Origin: Symbiodinium natans
Lineage: Eukaryota; Sar; Dinophyceae; Suessiales; Symbiodiniaceae
Direction: 5' to 3'
Length of the DNA: 64,000 nucleotides
Assembly: GCA_905221605.1 (NCBI GenBank)
Contig: CAJNDS010002120.1
Location: 117,001-181,000 of the forward strand
Part shown: piece by piece, positions 52,799-63,637 of the stretch
Position numbering within the stretch: the first letter of the stretch is position 1
How the letters are laid out: each line of letters opens with the position of its first letter
Program-made: the position numbers and the translations under genes
The notes under the pieces: generated by a model
Database searches by the model: none
Told to the model about the DNA's origin: nothing
What the model saw: only the letters and a program-made list of their open reading frames with translations

Positions 52799-53287
52799 GC
52801 TGTTGGCCACGGGCGATATTCTGATACGAGCAAGCTCTACATAGACTCTCTTCGTTCACCCCCCCTTTTTGATTTTGGCAGCTGCTAATACCCTGGTGGT
52901 TTGAAGTGGGTATGCGATAGTTTAGCTTTCTTAAGAGAATGTATTCATTCGAGACAGTGTGGTCTCAAAGCGAAAACCATCTACTGGGAGAATCGGGCTG
53001 CCCACTAGTGCCCCAGTAGCGCGTACACTTATACCTTGATATAGCCCCGAGATACCCTAACAAGAGCCCCCCCCTACAAGAGAGAAACCCTACTTAAAGA
53101 GGCCACCAACCAATGTAGTATGTGTCGATTCTATATTCGGTAGCTGTCTACTGTAGCACTTCGGAACTTCGGAGCTGTATGGCGGCCCACCCGCGTGCTC
53201 TGGGACTCGCCGGCATCGCGATCCAGAATGCGCTTGATCTTGCCCCTCTGCTGCACCAAGAAGTGGCTGTCCTGGGATGCATGGAAT

Positions 53288-53356
53288 CGGGTTTAGGGTT
53301 TAGGGTTTAGGGTTTGGGGTTTGGGGTTTAGGGTTTAGGGTTTAGGGTTTAGGGTT
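53288..53356 (+). repeat. Interspersed telomere-type tract
   Basis: Ten units with two TTTGGGG in the centre. Confidence 0.95.
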
Positions 53357-53359
53357 GGA

Positions 53360-54425
53360 ATAGTGGGGGGATCCCGGGTTCCGTTAGATCTAACCGATCA
53401 AGTCTCATGGAACGACCCCACTCCATGGCCTTATGTCGCCACACGAGGATTGAAAGCTGAGCTCATGGAGAAACTCCGTAACGACTCGCAACAAAGCTGT
53501 GCGAAATCGTGCTTTTCCTTGAGAATGAACGGACCGTGCCTTCCCTGTTGCAGTCGCTGGTGTACATGTTGTTTTCCGAACCTGCTGGATTTGCTTCCTG
53601 AGTTGGCTTTCCTGTTTCTGAAAGTTTCTTCCTTATATCTCTGTTTCATGTGATTGCAGTACACGCATGGTGCATGACAGTCCCGAACATGCGGCGCCCA
53701 GAAAACCCTTCGCCGCGATTTGGACCACCAAATACCACCTACCTCCCCCGGCCCCCCTGGTTTGCAATACAGGAAGGCGTTTCCTGCAAGTTTCCATTCT
53801 GCAAGGTTGCCCAACTCTGCGATCGGCTGTGCAAGCAAGAACCATCCTGTCAAGTGGCCCGGCGCGTGATCTCTCGCAGGGGTGCCGAAGGAGCCGTGGT
53901 CACATGGTCAAACTCATCTTCATCCTGACAATCATGTCAAAGTGCTGTCGGTTTTCACATTGCAGATCGTTCGCTGTCACTGCATATGTCGCTGATGCCT
54001 CCTCACGATGTTGCAAGGGATCGGAGTCCGTGCGGCAGTCCTGACATGGCACTGGGTGCATTCAAGACCTGCTCGGAGGCCCTACATCCGGGCTTTGGGT
54101 GCTACGGCGATACGCGATCCCGTAATGCCAACAAACCAGGATGCGAGATCTATGCTAGCGACTGCTCGCCCCGCTAGCGCGAAAGCCAGAGATCGAAACC
54201 CGACCTTGGGAATAAAGGACGTGGCAGAGCACGCAGAACCCTTCAAGAACTTCACGCACATCCCGGGCACCCCTTTGAGAGCGCCTCCATACTCTGCCCC
54301 GCCACGGCGCTCAACATCAGAGGCCCAGTTGCATGGCACTTGCCAGGACTTTACCATTCGAGCTTTCTTGGCCAGGCCTAAGGTGGGCTTCTGGTCACTC
54401 AGGCGAGTAGGTGTCATTCAACTGT
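53360..54425. other. Interval without a recognised gene
   Basis: ORFs of 90-160 codons overlap on both strands (53431-53853 minus, 54008-54496 plus). No motif or splice context makes one preferable. Confidence 0.35.
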
Positions 54426-54430
54426 TGAGT

Positions 54431-54509
54431 TTGGGATGTTCCTCAGTAGGGACTATAGTACACCCCCCCATTAAAATCCCTGTTAAGGGCTGTTAGGGGA
54501 ACATCCCAA
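54431..54509. mobile_element. Family A miniature element, copy 5
   Basis: TTGGGATGTTCC at the left, GGGGAACATCCCAA at the right. Flanking octamers TGTTGAGT and TCTTGGGT match at 6 of 8, consistent with an aged 8-bp target-site duplication. Confidence 0.75.
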
Positions 54510-55039
54510 TCTTGGGTGCTTACAAGGCATTGGGTCGCACTGGATGGACAGACACGTCGGAGGTATGGACTCGTCTATACTCGTGCAGCTGGAGGACGTC
54601 AGAGCTTAGCCTTTTCTGGGCAACGCCTCTACGCCTATGGTGCTAAAGTGGTGTTGCCCAGTTAGTGGATTTAAATGTTGAGCACAATTTGTGGGTGATG
54701 TTGCCATGTGACAGCATCGTCACAATTGGTGAAGACTTTTGGCGAATGCCAGACTTGATCCAGAACAGCTCCGGGCCGATACATGTTTACACCCTGCTGC
54801 ACTACAAGACTTCATCACTTGAAACGGCCAACAGCCCCCTTCTGCCTGCACAGTTCTTACTCGGTAAGTCCATCATGTCAAGCGTGACCCGTCGACGTGA
54901 AAGCCGGTTCTGACGTGCCAACATCCAGCAAGCAAGCTCTCAATCGACCAACAAAGGCCGATCAAAATGCACCCCCCCGCCCCCAATCTGTGAAATCACC
55001 AGAGGCCGCAAGGCTCGCTCAGGGAAAGCAACGGTCGTT

Positions 55040-55095
55040 AAGCCCTAAACCCCTAAACCCTAAACCCTAAACCCTAAACCCTAAACCCTAAACCC
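55040..55095 (-). repeat. Interspersed telomere-type tract
   Basis: Eight CCCTAAA units, the second with an extra C. Confidence 0.95.
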
Positions 55096-55631
55096 GACTT
55101 GGCATCCTGGACCCAGGCTGGAGATGGAGCCGGGGCCGGCTGCGCAGCACCGCGGCCACCAGGTCCTGCAGTGCAGGTCGGCTCAGGCCATGACGAAACT
55201 CCCCTTAGAACCGTAATAGTAATAATAATTTTAATAATAATAACAACATGTGTTTAATATCCTCTTGGGTCTTATATGAACAAAAATAAATAATTCCCCA
55301 GAGAGGATGTAGATGATTTGCAGGGCTTCAAGCAGCCAGGCAGGATGGTTCGGCCAGGTTGAGCTGGCTGCAGGGTAGCTCTTCCCGGTCTTGGTAGTGC
55401 AGTAACCTCTGGTAAGGGCACCCTTTTTTGGGTTGGTTACTGTACGAGGGAACCCAAACCCAAAAAAAGGGTTAAAGGGCACCACTTGGGGTGCCAAGCA
55501 CTTGAATTCTCACCTCCCGGCTTGGGTTCTGGGGAGAGCAAGCTCGACTCGGGCTGAGAGTGCGCCTGCTGCGCCTCCTGCGCCCGCAGCTCGAGGCACA
55601 CATCAAGGAGCAGAGCATCCCTGCTCAGGGT

Positions 55632-55768
55632 GTAGGGTTTAGGGTTTAGGGTTTAGGGTTTTAGGGTTTTAGGGTTTTAGGGTTTAGGGTTTAGGGTTTA
55701 GGGTTTAGGGTTTAGGGTTTAGGGTTTAGGGTTTAGGGTTTAGGGTTTAGGGTTTAGGGTTTAGGGTT
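55632..55768 (+). repeat. Long telomere-type tract with TTTTAGGG block
   Basis: About nineteen units; three consecutive TTTTAGGG octamers near 55657-55680, then thirteen perfect TTTAGGG. Confidence 0.97.
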
Positions 55769-55915
55769 CAGACTTCAGGCACGGGGATTTCGCAATCAAG
55801 AAGGAGTGCTTCGAGGTATCGGAAGCGCGGGCCCCTGGAACATCTTTGATAGCCTGGTGATTGCACTCTGACTTTGATGTGCCAGTTCCTAGCAAATGCA
55901 AAGACGACTAAATAC

Positions 55916-55947
55916 ACTAAACCCTAAACCCTAAACCCTAAACCCCG
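55916..55947 (-). repeat. Interspersed telomere-type tract
   Basis: Four CCCTAAA units. Confidence 0.92.
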
Positions 55948-56030
55948 AGCAAAGCTGGGCCCCCAGCTTGCTAGGTGGGAAGAGATGGGCATTGCAGCAA
56001 ACCTGCGTTTTCGGGTTTTTTGAGATCTGT

Positions 56031-56115
56031 GGGGTTTAGGGTTTAGGGTTTAGGGATTAGGGTTTAGGGTTTAGGGTTTGAGGTTTAGGGCTTAGGGTTT
56101 AGGGTTTAGGGTTTA
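56031..56115 (+). repeat. Interspersed telomere-type tract
   Basis: Twelve TTTAGGG units with ATTAGGG, TTGAGG and CTTAGGG variants. Confidence 0.95.
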
Positions 56116-56187
56116 GCCCCATGGAAAACAGGCGTGCTTGCAAGTCTGGGACTTGTTGCCCTTGTGGGGGATCGTTCTGTGTCCGCA

Positions 56188-56219
56188 AAACCCTAAACCC
56201 TAAACCCTAAACCCCAAAC
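56188..56219 (-). repeat. Interspersed telomere-type tract
   Basis: Four CCCTAAA-type units. Confidence 0.92.
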
Positions 56220-56291
56220 GGATACTTGTAAACAGGTTGTCCATTCGCAGTCAGACTGCGGTGGCGTGAGCCGATCTCGGGTGCTCCATCT

Positions 56292-56442
56292 GGGGGTTTA
56301 CGAAAAATAAAGGACCCAGAACATGTAGAGCCCCAACTACTGGGATTCCCGTATAATCATAAAGGACCCCAATAAGGTACCCCCAATATACACCCCCAAA
56401 TGGTATGATGGACCCCAATAAGGTACCCCTAATTTCGGAAAC
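56292..56442. mobile_element. Family B element, copy 10, composite, with 8-bp flanking repeat
   Basis: GGGGGTTTACGAAAAATAAA at the left; GGTACCCCTAATTTCGGAAA at the right. The block GACCCCAATAAGGTACCCC occurs twice inside, suggesting one copy inserted in or recombined with another. CTCCATCT stands on both sides (56284-56291 and 56443-56450), an exact 8-base repeat. Confidence 0.65.
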
Positions 56443-56576
56443 CTCCATCTTCTGGCAAAGTCGAGGAGTCGGTGCGATGCTGGCCGCACACAAATGTCTC
56501 GGTCGACGCCTGGCCTTATGACGTCGTCCCATTTTTGTCCACTTGTACATTCCCTTTGCTTTCTTGAGTCACTCAC

Positions 56577-56682
56577 TGGAGTCTCTTTCTCACAGCTTCG
56601 GCTGGCACATTTGCCCAAGAAATCCTTGTCGATCTGCTTCAGCTCTTCCCTCCTTGTAACTTGAGCGATTGCTTGATACAAT
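56577..56682 (-). CDS. Candidate internal exon, unrecognised
   Basis: On the minus strand an acceptor (AATGCAGGTGCAGGTGCAG) precedes it and a canonical donor GTGAGT follows. The frame reads LYQAIAQVTRREELKQIDKD and on to FLGKCASRSCEKETP, rich in charged residues. No domain is recognised. A plus-strand ORF (56661-57005) overlaps only its edge. Confidence 0.35.
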
Positions 56683-57234
56683 CTGCACCTGCACCTGCAT
56701 TGATGATGTTCGCAATGCTCGCGTCTTCCAACTCCTTTCAGTTGTTTCCAAAGCACTCTGATCGGTTCTGCCCCGTCGTGGCATTAGGCTTCCCCCCGTT
56801 CAGCCCTCGCCGGTCTTTGTGTTGGATCCCTGGATCCCCTGAGTTTATCCCCCCCCCCCCCTCCCGACCGTGCCCCGTGCCACCCCGAAAAACCCAGGGC
56901 GTGCTGCGTGGGTCCGGCTCCCAAGGCGAGCACACTTCCAACTTCCCTATGCCCATGATCCCCGGACGCCAAGATTTCTGCGAGACTCTGCTTGCACATG
57001 CCTAGACATGCTTGCACATTGGAGCCTCGCGGAGCAGCGTGCTGGCTGTTGAAGACACCTCATCATCCATTTCTCTGGTCCGAACAGTGGAGATCTCGGG
57101 GTTCATGGGAGCTCATGGAAGCTCATGGTGGTTCATGGTCTGAAAGCATCAGTGCTCCAAGAGGTGATGCCCAACTGATCCAGATGGAAGGGCAGGGGGT
57201 GGGGTGTTGGGTGGAGGGTAGCATGGGGTTCAAC

Positions 57235-57368
57235 TTGAGAAGCCGGCGGCACATGTATGTCCCCAGCCTCCTTGTCCTCAGAGCCGAGCAGGGAGGCCAA
57301 GTTCCGCAGCGCGAAAGCGTTGAAGAAGAACACCTCTGGAAAAGCTTGCCGGAACTCGACCTCCAATC
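57235..57368 (-). CDS. Candidate exon, unrecognised
   Basis: The acceptor is CATGCAGTCAG; the frame reads GLEVEFRQAFPEVFFFNAFA then LRNLASLLGSEDKEAGD, with codons ending mainly in C or G. A possible donor is GTTGAAC, a weak match. The plus strand (56992-57372) is also open over the same bases, so strand is not certain. Confidence 0.3.
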
Positions 57369-57576
57369 CTGACTGCATGCAAGCTATCATCTTCCCCCCT
57401 TCTGAATGTAGCCTACTATGCCTACTGCAGGACCGGAAAAATCCGATTGCTTCTTTAATTCGTTGCTTGTTAAGCGCCGCCCGCCTTCGTCTGCCGTGGC
57501 AATTGCCGCTGGCGCACGACCAGCTCCAGTATCTGAGAGGCAGCTACCATTACCCATGTGGGCTACCCATGCGCGT

Positions 57577-57629
57577 TCAGGGTTTAGAGTTTAGGGTTTA
57601 GGGTTTAGGGTTTAGGGTTTAGGGTTTAG
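57577..57629 (+). repeat. Interspersed telomere-type tract
   Basis: Seven TTTAGGG units, one TTTAGAG. Confidence 0.95.
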
Positions 57630-57867
57630 TTGTCGAAGCGGGGGGGACTAGAACAAGAGGAGCAGCGTCGTGAACTGGATTGGCCAAAAAACATCTGTCT
57701 TGCCCATGCCCTGGTCGACGTGGTCGAGAGAACCCCAAGGAACCCAGTTGAGGAATCCGAAGATATCTTTCAGCTCTTTCTGCTCTCAGCTGTGAAGGGG
57801 AAGGGAAAGGGGCGAAGCTCCCAGCAGCTGCTCAACCGAAGTTAGAAGGTAAAAGCGTCGGCAGACG

Positions 57868-58040
57868 TGTGTGTGTGTGTGTGTGAATGAGTGAGTGTGA
57901 GTGTGAGTGTGAGCGTGAGCCTGAGCGTGAGCGTGAGCGAGTGTGAGTGTGAGTGTGCGGGTGAGTGCGAGTGTGAGTGCGAGTGTGAGTGTGAGCGTGT
58001 GTGTGTGTGTGTGTAGGTGTGTGTATGTATACGTGTGCTT
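57868..58040 (+). repeat. GTGT/GAGTGT/GAGCGT compound microsatellite
   Basis: TG runs at both ends enclose a 6-mer GAGTGT and GAGCGT region. Confidence 0.93.
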
Positions 58041-58044
58041 GTGC

Positions 58045-58329
58045 GCGTGTTTTGCTACTCGGGCGCCGCGCATCGCGCAGGAAGGCCAGGGCTTCCTGTG
58101 GTGGATCCTCGCGGGGGCTTCAAGAAAATGCTTACTGAAGTGCTCGGGACCTTTTGGAGCTCTGAGGGTCTCAAGGGTTCAGGTGGCTACCGCAGAATCT
58201 TGCGGCGCTCAAGAAGCCCTCTCAGTCCTGTCAAGTGGCTCCGAAGCCCTGACTTTAGGGGTTGAGGCTAAAGCGGCTAAAGCCGTGGCACCACAGCACC
58301 TATTGAAGCTATTGAAATGCGTCCTGTGA
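58045..58329 (+). CDS. Candidate coding segment, unrecognised
   Basis: The frame downstream of the microsatellite reads RIAQEGQGFLWWILAGASRK and ends LLKLLKCVL before TGA at 58329. The Ala/Leu-rich end is helix-like. CATCGCGCAG (ending 58080) could be its acceptor. Function unknown. Confidence 0.2.
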   Translation, partial: ACFATRAPRIAQEGQGFLWWILAGASRKCLLKCSGPFGALRVSRVQVATAESCGAQEALSVLSSGSEALTLGVEAKAAKAVAPQHLLKLLKCVL

Positions 58330-58607
58330 GATGCCACGCAGAACGCCGCCAACCAAGTCTTTGATGCCTGCAAGGGTAGGAGAAGGGGTTAAGGATTAAG
58401 GGCAGCGGCAAAGCTTTATCAAACAAGTATTCGGGCTTTTGAAGAGGTTCCAGACCAGCCAAAGGCCATTGCGGATGCGGGCTTGCGAAGATCTGAAGCA
58501 CTCTAATCGTTGGGATTGCTGCGAAGTCACGCGTGACAGCTTTCATCCTCTACGCATTCGCTTCATGTGAACAACCTGAACCTCCAAACGACACTAGTAC
58601 AGCAAAG

Positions 58608-58650
58608 CTTGCTGAGTGGTAAAGCACTCCTGGGGGTCCCAGTGGGAAAG
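58608..58650 (+). pseudogene. tRNA-like D-arm fragment
   Basis: GCTTGCTGAGTGGTAAAGCA resembles a D-arm with box A; the next 25 bases do not form a convincing anticodon arm and no box B follows. Weak. Confidence 0.2.
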
Positions 58651-59079
58651 ACTGCATTTTGAAAGCCCCTGCAGGGCAGGACTCTCCTTACTTCTTCAAC
58701 AACCAAGGGGAAGAAAAGGTTAAACTTTAATCTTCCTACTAAATAAGGAACCCAAAAAGTTTGAAGTTCAGCCAAAGGCGAAGTGACTCTCAACTTTTGG
58801 CAGCGTGACATCCTGGTACCCCGTTGAAGCTAGACCCAGGCCGAGCAAGCTTGGCGCACATGCAACCTAGTATTAGGGGTTCTTCTACTACCCCCCTCTA
58901 TACTACCCCCCCCCCCCCTTTTCGGGTTCCCCCCATAATTAGGGCTATTTCGGGAGAATATGGCCCGCACCTCAACTTCAGGAGGCAAATCGTTTGTAGG
59001 CTTTTCGCATGATGCAGAGGGCGCCTAGCGCTGCGGCAGTCAATGATGGGTCCTTCCATCGCAGGAAGCCTCAAAGGCT

Positions 59080-59137
59080 TAGGGTTTAGGTTTTAGGGTT
59101 TAGGGTTTAGGGTTCAGGGTTTAGGGTTTCGGGTTTA
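59080..59137 (+). repeat. Interspersed telomere-type tract
   Basis: Eight units with TTTTAGGG, TTCAGGG and TTTCGGG variants. The interval 59138-59643 shows nothing recognisable. Confidence 0.93.
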
Positions 59138-59643
59138 AGCCTGTCAGCCCTGCCCTACTCCCCCACACTGTACACCCAACTACCAAATCCAAGTATAGGG
59201 ACTCAGGGTTTCGTCTGGGGCAAGTCGCATGAGTCGGGGTTCATTTGAGGAGTGGCCGAAGCTCGAAGCTAACCTCCTCCCTTCAAGGGGCAGATCTTCG
59301 TCTCGGGTCTGTTTTGAAGTCTTGCAGTTCATGCCTCTAGAAGTCACGCTCTCGCCCTAGCTGCAGAGTTGGGAATTGGCTGTGTACCTAGTCAAAAAAC
59401 CAAGGTTTTTAGCGCTGTACATCGCTAAACTCGCGTTCAGGCCTCAGGCCCGTGCACATTCTGTAGGTTAAATCGTGCTCGGAGTGGTTGGTTTCAGATT
59501 TGTTCAAAACGGTTTGAGTGCTGCACAGTGCTATGTACGTAGGACCTTTCTGAACTATTTGGCGACGTCGAGGCCGTTATTGTTGTGAGGATGTTAGTTT
59601 TGAATTCGGCCAAGCTGGCCGCTAAATCTTTACAGGAGAAAGC

Positions 59644-59705
59644 CTAAACCATAAACCCTAAACCCTAAACCCTAAACCCTAAACCCTAAACCCTAAACCC
59701 TAAAG
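59644..59705 (-). repeat. Interspersed telomere-type tract
   Basis: Eight to nine CCCTAAA units. Confidence 0.96.
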
Positions 59706-59783
59706 GGTCAGAAACTGCTAGCATCATGTGGGCCGAGCAGCTCGTGGCGAAGCGCCTGAAGAACATCCTTGTGTCCACCTGGC

Positions 59784-59884
59784 TCCCTAAACCCTAAACC
59801 CTAAACCCTAAACCCCAAACCCCAAACCCCAAACCCTAAACCCTGAACCCTGAACCCTGAACCCTGAACCCTGAACCCTGAACA
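59784..59884 (-). repeat. Three-zone telomere-type tract
   Basis: Four CCCTAAA, then three CCCCAAA, then one or two CCCTAAA, then six CCCTGAA: each variant forms its own block. Confidence 0.96.
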
Positions 59885-59985
59885 GGACAATCAAGGCTTG
59901 AGTCAAAGCATGGCAGATGTCTCCTAAGCGAAGCTTCGGGCCCCAGAGCCAGAGCCGCAGGCATCAAGGATCATCAAGGATCATC

Positions 59986-60075
59986 TTAGGGTTAGGGTTT
60001 AGGGCTTAGGGCTTAGGGCTTAGGGTTTAGGGTTTAGGGTTTAGGGTTTAGGGTTTAGGGTTTAGGGTTTCGGGT
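59986..60075 (+). repeat. Telomere-type tract
   Basis: Three GGGCTTA units then seven perfect TTTAGGG. ATCATCAAGGA occurs just before and again just after it, as though the tract had interrupted a short local repeat. Confidence 0.96.
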
Positions 60076-60248
60076 GAGGATCATCAAGGAGCCTCAAGGT
60101 GTGCACAGAAACACTTTGGGATTTGGGACTCTTCTCTAGCCTGGCCCCATCTCCTCTATCCCCTTCAGCCGCGGGCGCCTTCGTTGGCTCCTTGCGGGCC
60201 TGCTACGAATAGGCAAAGGTTGGGGTCCAGTGCAAGATATGCAATCGA

Positions 60249-60350
60249 GGGTTTCCGAAAACAGGGGTACCCCTTTTATACCCCCTAAATAGAGCAGAAT
60301 CCCCTTAAGAGGGACCCCTAGAAAGGGCACCCCTATTCTTGGAAACCCCC
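60249..60350. mobile_element. Family B element, copy 11
   Basis: GGGTTTCCGAAAACAGGGGT at the left; CACCCCTATTCTTGGAAACC at the right; core ATACCCCCTAAATAGAGCAG close to copies 1 and 4. Confidence 0.7.
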
Positions 60351-60647
60351 AAAAAGTGGGCTCCAGGGCTTAGCTTAGAGAACTCACAGGGCTACGTAGT
60401 CTTGTTGGCCTGCTGCAAAGAATGGCAGAGGCCGGCAGGCGGCCTTCTCCTTCTTGGACGCCTGATACCGTCTGGTGGACAGCCGCGAGAATCCTTCGTG
60501 AGCAAAGTTGAAGCTGCGGAGCCTCGGTCGGCAAAGTGCTTCGGTTTCTTCAGAGTAGCGGTAGCGACACTTCCTTCACCTCTTGTAGATGAGGTACTGC
60601 GGCTTTCAGTGTGTCAGCTGGCTGTTCTGGCGGTCAGCTGTATGTAG
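60339..60647 (+). CDS. Unrecognised 102-codon ORF
   Basis: Begins inside the family B element and ends VCQLAVLAVSCM at 60647. No domain recognised; low confidence. Confidence 0.13.
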   Translation: METPKKWAPGLSLENSQGYVVLLACCKEWQRPAGGLLLLGRLIPSGGQPRESFVSKVEAAEPRSAKCFGFFRVAVATLPSPLVDEVLRLSVCQLAVLAVSCM

Positions 60648-60941
60648 CAACTGTCTAAAGCTAAAGAAGAAAACCTCGCCCATCCTTCAAAATCAGCCCA
60701 AAAGCTCCTGTAAAAAAAAAACGAAATTCCAACTTGTGCACGGACTGTCCCAGAGGTAGTATGGACCCAGCAAAAGCGAAAGGACACATGCTAGTGCTAC
60801 GAGCAGTGCTTCCAGCTGCAGGCATGTCGGCCTATCATGCCTGCTTCGGAGAGCGAATGTCAGAAGTATCAACGGTTCAACTTGCTCAACGGCTCAACAC
60901 AACAGGTTGATCTAAAAACTGTTCTCGATTCAACATTCAAC

Positions 60942-60969
60942 TGGAACCCTAAACCCTAAACCCTAAACT
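60942..60969 (-). repeat. Short telomere-type tract
   Basis: Four CCCTAAA units. Confidence 0.92.
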
Positions 60970-61357
60970 CGGAAGCTCCTGGGGTCTGAACAGCTGTGAA
61001 GACATCGACTGGCTCACAGAACTCACGCCCGTCAACAGCCTGTCAACGTCGAATTTCAGATGGGACAAAACCTGTTGCTTACACGGACCCTTCCACAGAC
61101 CTTCCATGCGTGAACTATCTGCTTGCGCGAGCACAGGTTTCCGGAAGCCTCTTCGTGTTTCCTCTTGATCATTTTGACATCGCGCTGCCAATCGCCAAAA
61201 AAGACAGAAACAACTTGCAGGGGGGCATGTTTCCAGCTCAACTTGAACGGTGCCTACAGGACAAAACCCCAACACGCACCAACTGACTCTCCTGTCACCC
61301 AATTGCAAAAACCCTCAGACTGGAACTCCGAAATCCTCTCTGCGTTCCCCGCTCCCC

Positions 61358-61504
61358 TCTTTCCGAGTCTTTCCCCCGCTTCTCCCCTCTTCCCTCTTCC
61401 CTGGCCTTCTTCCTGCCTCTTCTTCCCTCTTCTTCCCTCTTCTTCCCTTCTCTTCGCCCTTCTCTTCGCCCTGCTTGCCCCTCCTCCGTTTCCTCCCTCC
61501 CCTC
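61358..61504 (+). repeat. CTTCCCT-rich polypyrimidine tract
   Basis: Imperfect TTCTTCCCTC and TTCGCCC repeats; Glu/Arg/Lys-rich frames on the minus strand are composition artefacts. Confidence 0.85.
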
Positions 61505-61671
61505 CATCGCACACTCCCGTATGCCTCAGGCAAACCTTCAACAGCTGGTCGCGCTCGGTGCCAAGGTAGCGGTAGAGCAGCTGAGCCAAGGAAGCAGGGC
61601 AATGCGTGCGCTGTTGCGAGAAGCACTCGGGGATTGGGCTTGAACCTTTGCAAACAAACTACTGGGCTTGA

Positions 61672-61697
61672 AGCCCTAAACCCTAAACCCCAAACCC
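61672..61697 (-). repeat. Short telomere-type tract
   Basis: Three to four CCCTAAA-type units. Confidence 0.88.
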
Positions 61698-61765
61698 TCT
61701 CTGGAGGTCAAGCACACGAGGCATGTGATTTGCAGGTGGCGATCCGATGCACTTGATGCTATTAA

Positions 61766-61819
61766 GGGTTTAGGGTTTAGGGTTTAGGGTCTAGGGTTTA
61801 GGGTTTTGGGTTTAGGGCT
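61766..61819 (+). repeat. Interspersed telomere-type tract
   Basis: Seven to eight TTTAGGG units, one TCTAGGG. Confidence 0.94.
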
Positions 61820-61950
61820 GTGTATTGCCAATGGTGTTTCAAGTCCAGGTTGCGCTGACATGCACAGCCATGGTAGGCCCTTGTGCCTGCAGATGATCCG
61901 TCAGGACGCGCCCTGCCACACCCTGCCGTGTCTTCGCAGTCCGCACGCCT

Positions 61951-61986
61951 GGCTGAAGAGGCTGAAGAGGCTGAAGAGGCTGAAGG
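61951..61986 (+). repeat. 9-bp tandem repeat
   Basis: Four copies of GGCTGAAGA; in frame they read as Ser/Ala on the minus strand. Confidence 0.85.
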
Positions 61987-62065
61987 CTCTTGGATACGGG
62001 GCACATCAGCACAAACGCAAACTTTCAGGTCGAGTGAGTTTGGGGTGCGTTCTGCATCCACAGAC

Positions 62066-62217
62066 CTGGCAAAAAGCTGCCACGCTTCTTGTGGCGCGCG
62101 GGCCACAGCAGTCATACTTTCTGTGTGGAGTCCGGAGCCTTCATCGAAGCCGCCCTCCAGCACGAACGCCAAGGTTTCGATCACCAGCGCGGCAATGCGG
62201 TTTCCATCCCCGGACTC
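62066..62217 (-). CDS. Candidate internal exon, unrecognised
   Basis: On the minus strand the acceptor GCTTCGCGCAG precedes GAGTCC, and GCCAG followed by GTCTGTGG gives a GT donor. The 152-nt frame reads ESGDGNRIAALVIETLAFVL, then EGGFDEGSG and TAVARAPQEAWQLFA, with strong G/C-ending codons. The helical Ala/Leu pattern could suit an ARM/HEAT-like fold, but no repeat consensus is met. Plus-strand frames overlap. Confidence 0.4.
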
Positions 62218-62521
62218 CTGCGCGAAGCAAACATGGACAGGCCATGGAGGAACGAGCTTCTTGAGATGGAGCAAAGGAGAAAGCATGCACACAACAAGAG
62301 GAGCAAAACAAAGGGGAGGAGAGCCGGGAGTGCAGACGTGCTGCCCTTCGATTGCAAGTCCACCACCCGCTGGGCAAAAGTTTGCGATATGTTCACGAGC
62401 GCATGTGCTTTGGGTAGTCTACCGCCATACTCCGTCTTCTTTCTGACTTCTTCTTGGTGCAGGCGCAAGTGCATTGCATGAAACAGGCATGCGAAGCCGA
62501 CATGGCGGAGCATGTAATTAT

Positions 62522-62560
62522 CCTTCCTTGCTTCCTACCTTCCTGCCTTCCTTCCTGCAT
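62522..62560 (+). repeat. CCTTCCTGCCTT tract
   Basis: Short CCTT-rich imperfect repeat. The interval 62220-63480 contains several unrecognised ORFs and a TA-rich patch at 63095-63150. Confidence 0.7.
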
Positions 62561-63483
62561 GCTTAACCCCCATACGGGGACTCGCCCAGATGGGCGTCTG
62601 TTGCTGGCCGGTGTGGCACAGGAGTGTGCAAATCTGATGCCATGTCCCTCGTTGTTCAGGACGCGTAGGTCTGGTCTGAAAAACACAAGTGAGGTTTGGA
62701 GGTTGCCTTTGTTTTGACAGGCATTAGTTTTTCTTCGGGAGTCACGTTGGCAGCAGGCACAAGCCAAGACTCCGCATTAAAGAGGTCTTCGCGATAGTGA
62801 GCGTTCATGAAAAGAGGAGGGAGAAGGGAGTGAAGAGAGGAGTCTGAACTTCAGGGCTCTTAAACTGCTCTCCACGGTGGAACTTGAAAGCGTGGCGTGC
62901 CGTCATGCCCTCCAAACAGCCTGCCTGGCGCTGCCACAGAGCGAACAGCTCAGCGCCTCAGAAGCGACAGAGCAGCCAGGTGCCGGCCCCAGTCTTTGGG
63001 CTGAGCAGGTTCAAGCCGGTTGTGTTAAGATGTTGCTGCTTCCAGAAGCCTACATTCTGCCTCAAACTCCCTGCCTCAAACTCGGGGGCATACACTATAT
63101 ATATCTATGTATATATTAAATGTACTACATATATATATACTATCTATACTAATGTGTGTCTGCAAGCAGCTCAGGTGCACACACTGTGGCGACAGCTGCA
63201 CGTAGGCATTCAGGAGCTGCACCTGCCGGGCCAACGTCGAGCACTCCAGAAATCGCTTGCGCAGACATGACCACAAAGAACGCAACTTGCACTGCGCGAG
63301 TCTACCCTCCAACCTTACTGAGCCTAACAGTGCAAAGGAGGTCCCAGGTCAGCTGCGGGGTTGGGGATGACGGGCTCACTTGAGCTCTGCGGGAATGACT
63401 TGTACCGCAACAGGCAAGGGAGCCATGTGAGCTCAGGCCCAGCTCAAGCCCCCCCAGCACTGACAGCCCAAGTTGCCCCTAAA

Positions 63484-63558
63484 AGCCTAAACCCTAAACC
63501 CTAAACCCTAAACCCTAAACCCTAAACCCTAAACCCTAAACCCTAAACCCTAAACCCC
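63484..63558 (-). repeat. Interspersed telomere-type tract
   Basis: Ten to eleven perfect CCCTAAA units. Confidence 0.97.
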
Positions 63559-63637
63559 CTTCTGTGCCTCTCCACTTCGAAGTTCAGCACAAAGCCCGGC
63601 CAAGGAAGCTTCTGCTCGCTGTTTGTCCCCTGGAAGG

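Noticed and set aside
61254-61653. Glu/Arg/Gly-rich minus-strand ORFs
   Set aside because: Encoded by the polypyrimidine tract; composition artefact.
61614-63120. Reverse transcriptase or other retrotransposon genes
   Set aside because: I looked for catalytic motifs such as YADD or FADD and for integrase-like HHCC patterns here and elsewhere in the window and found none.
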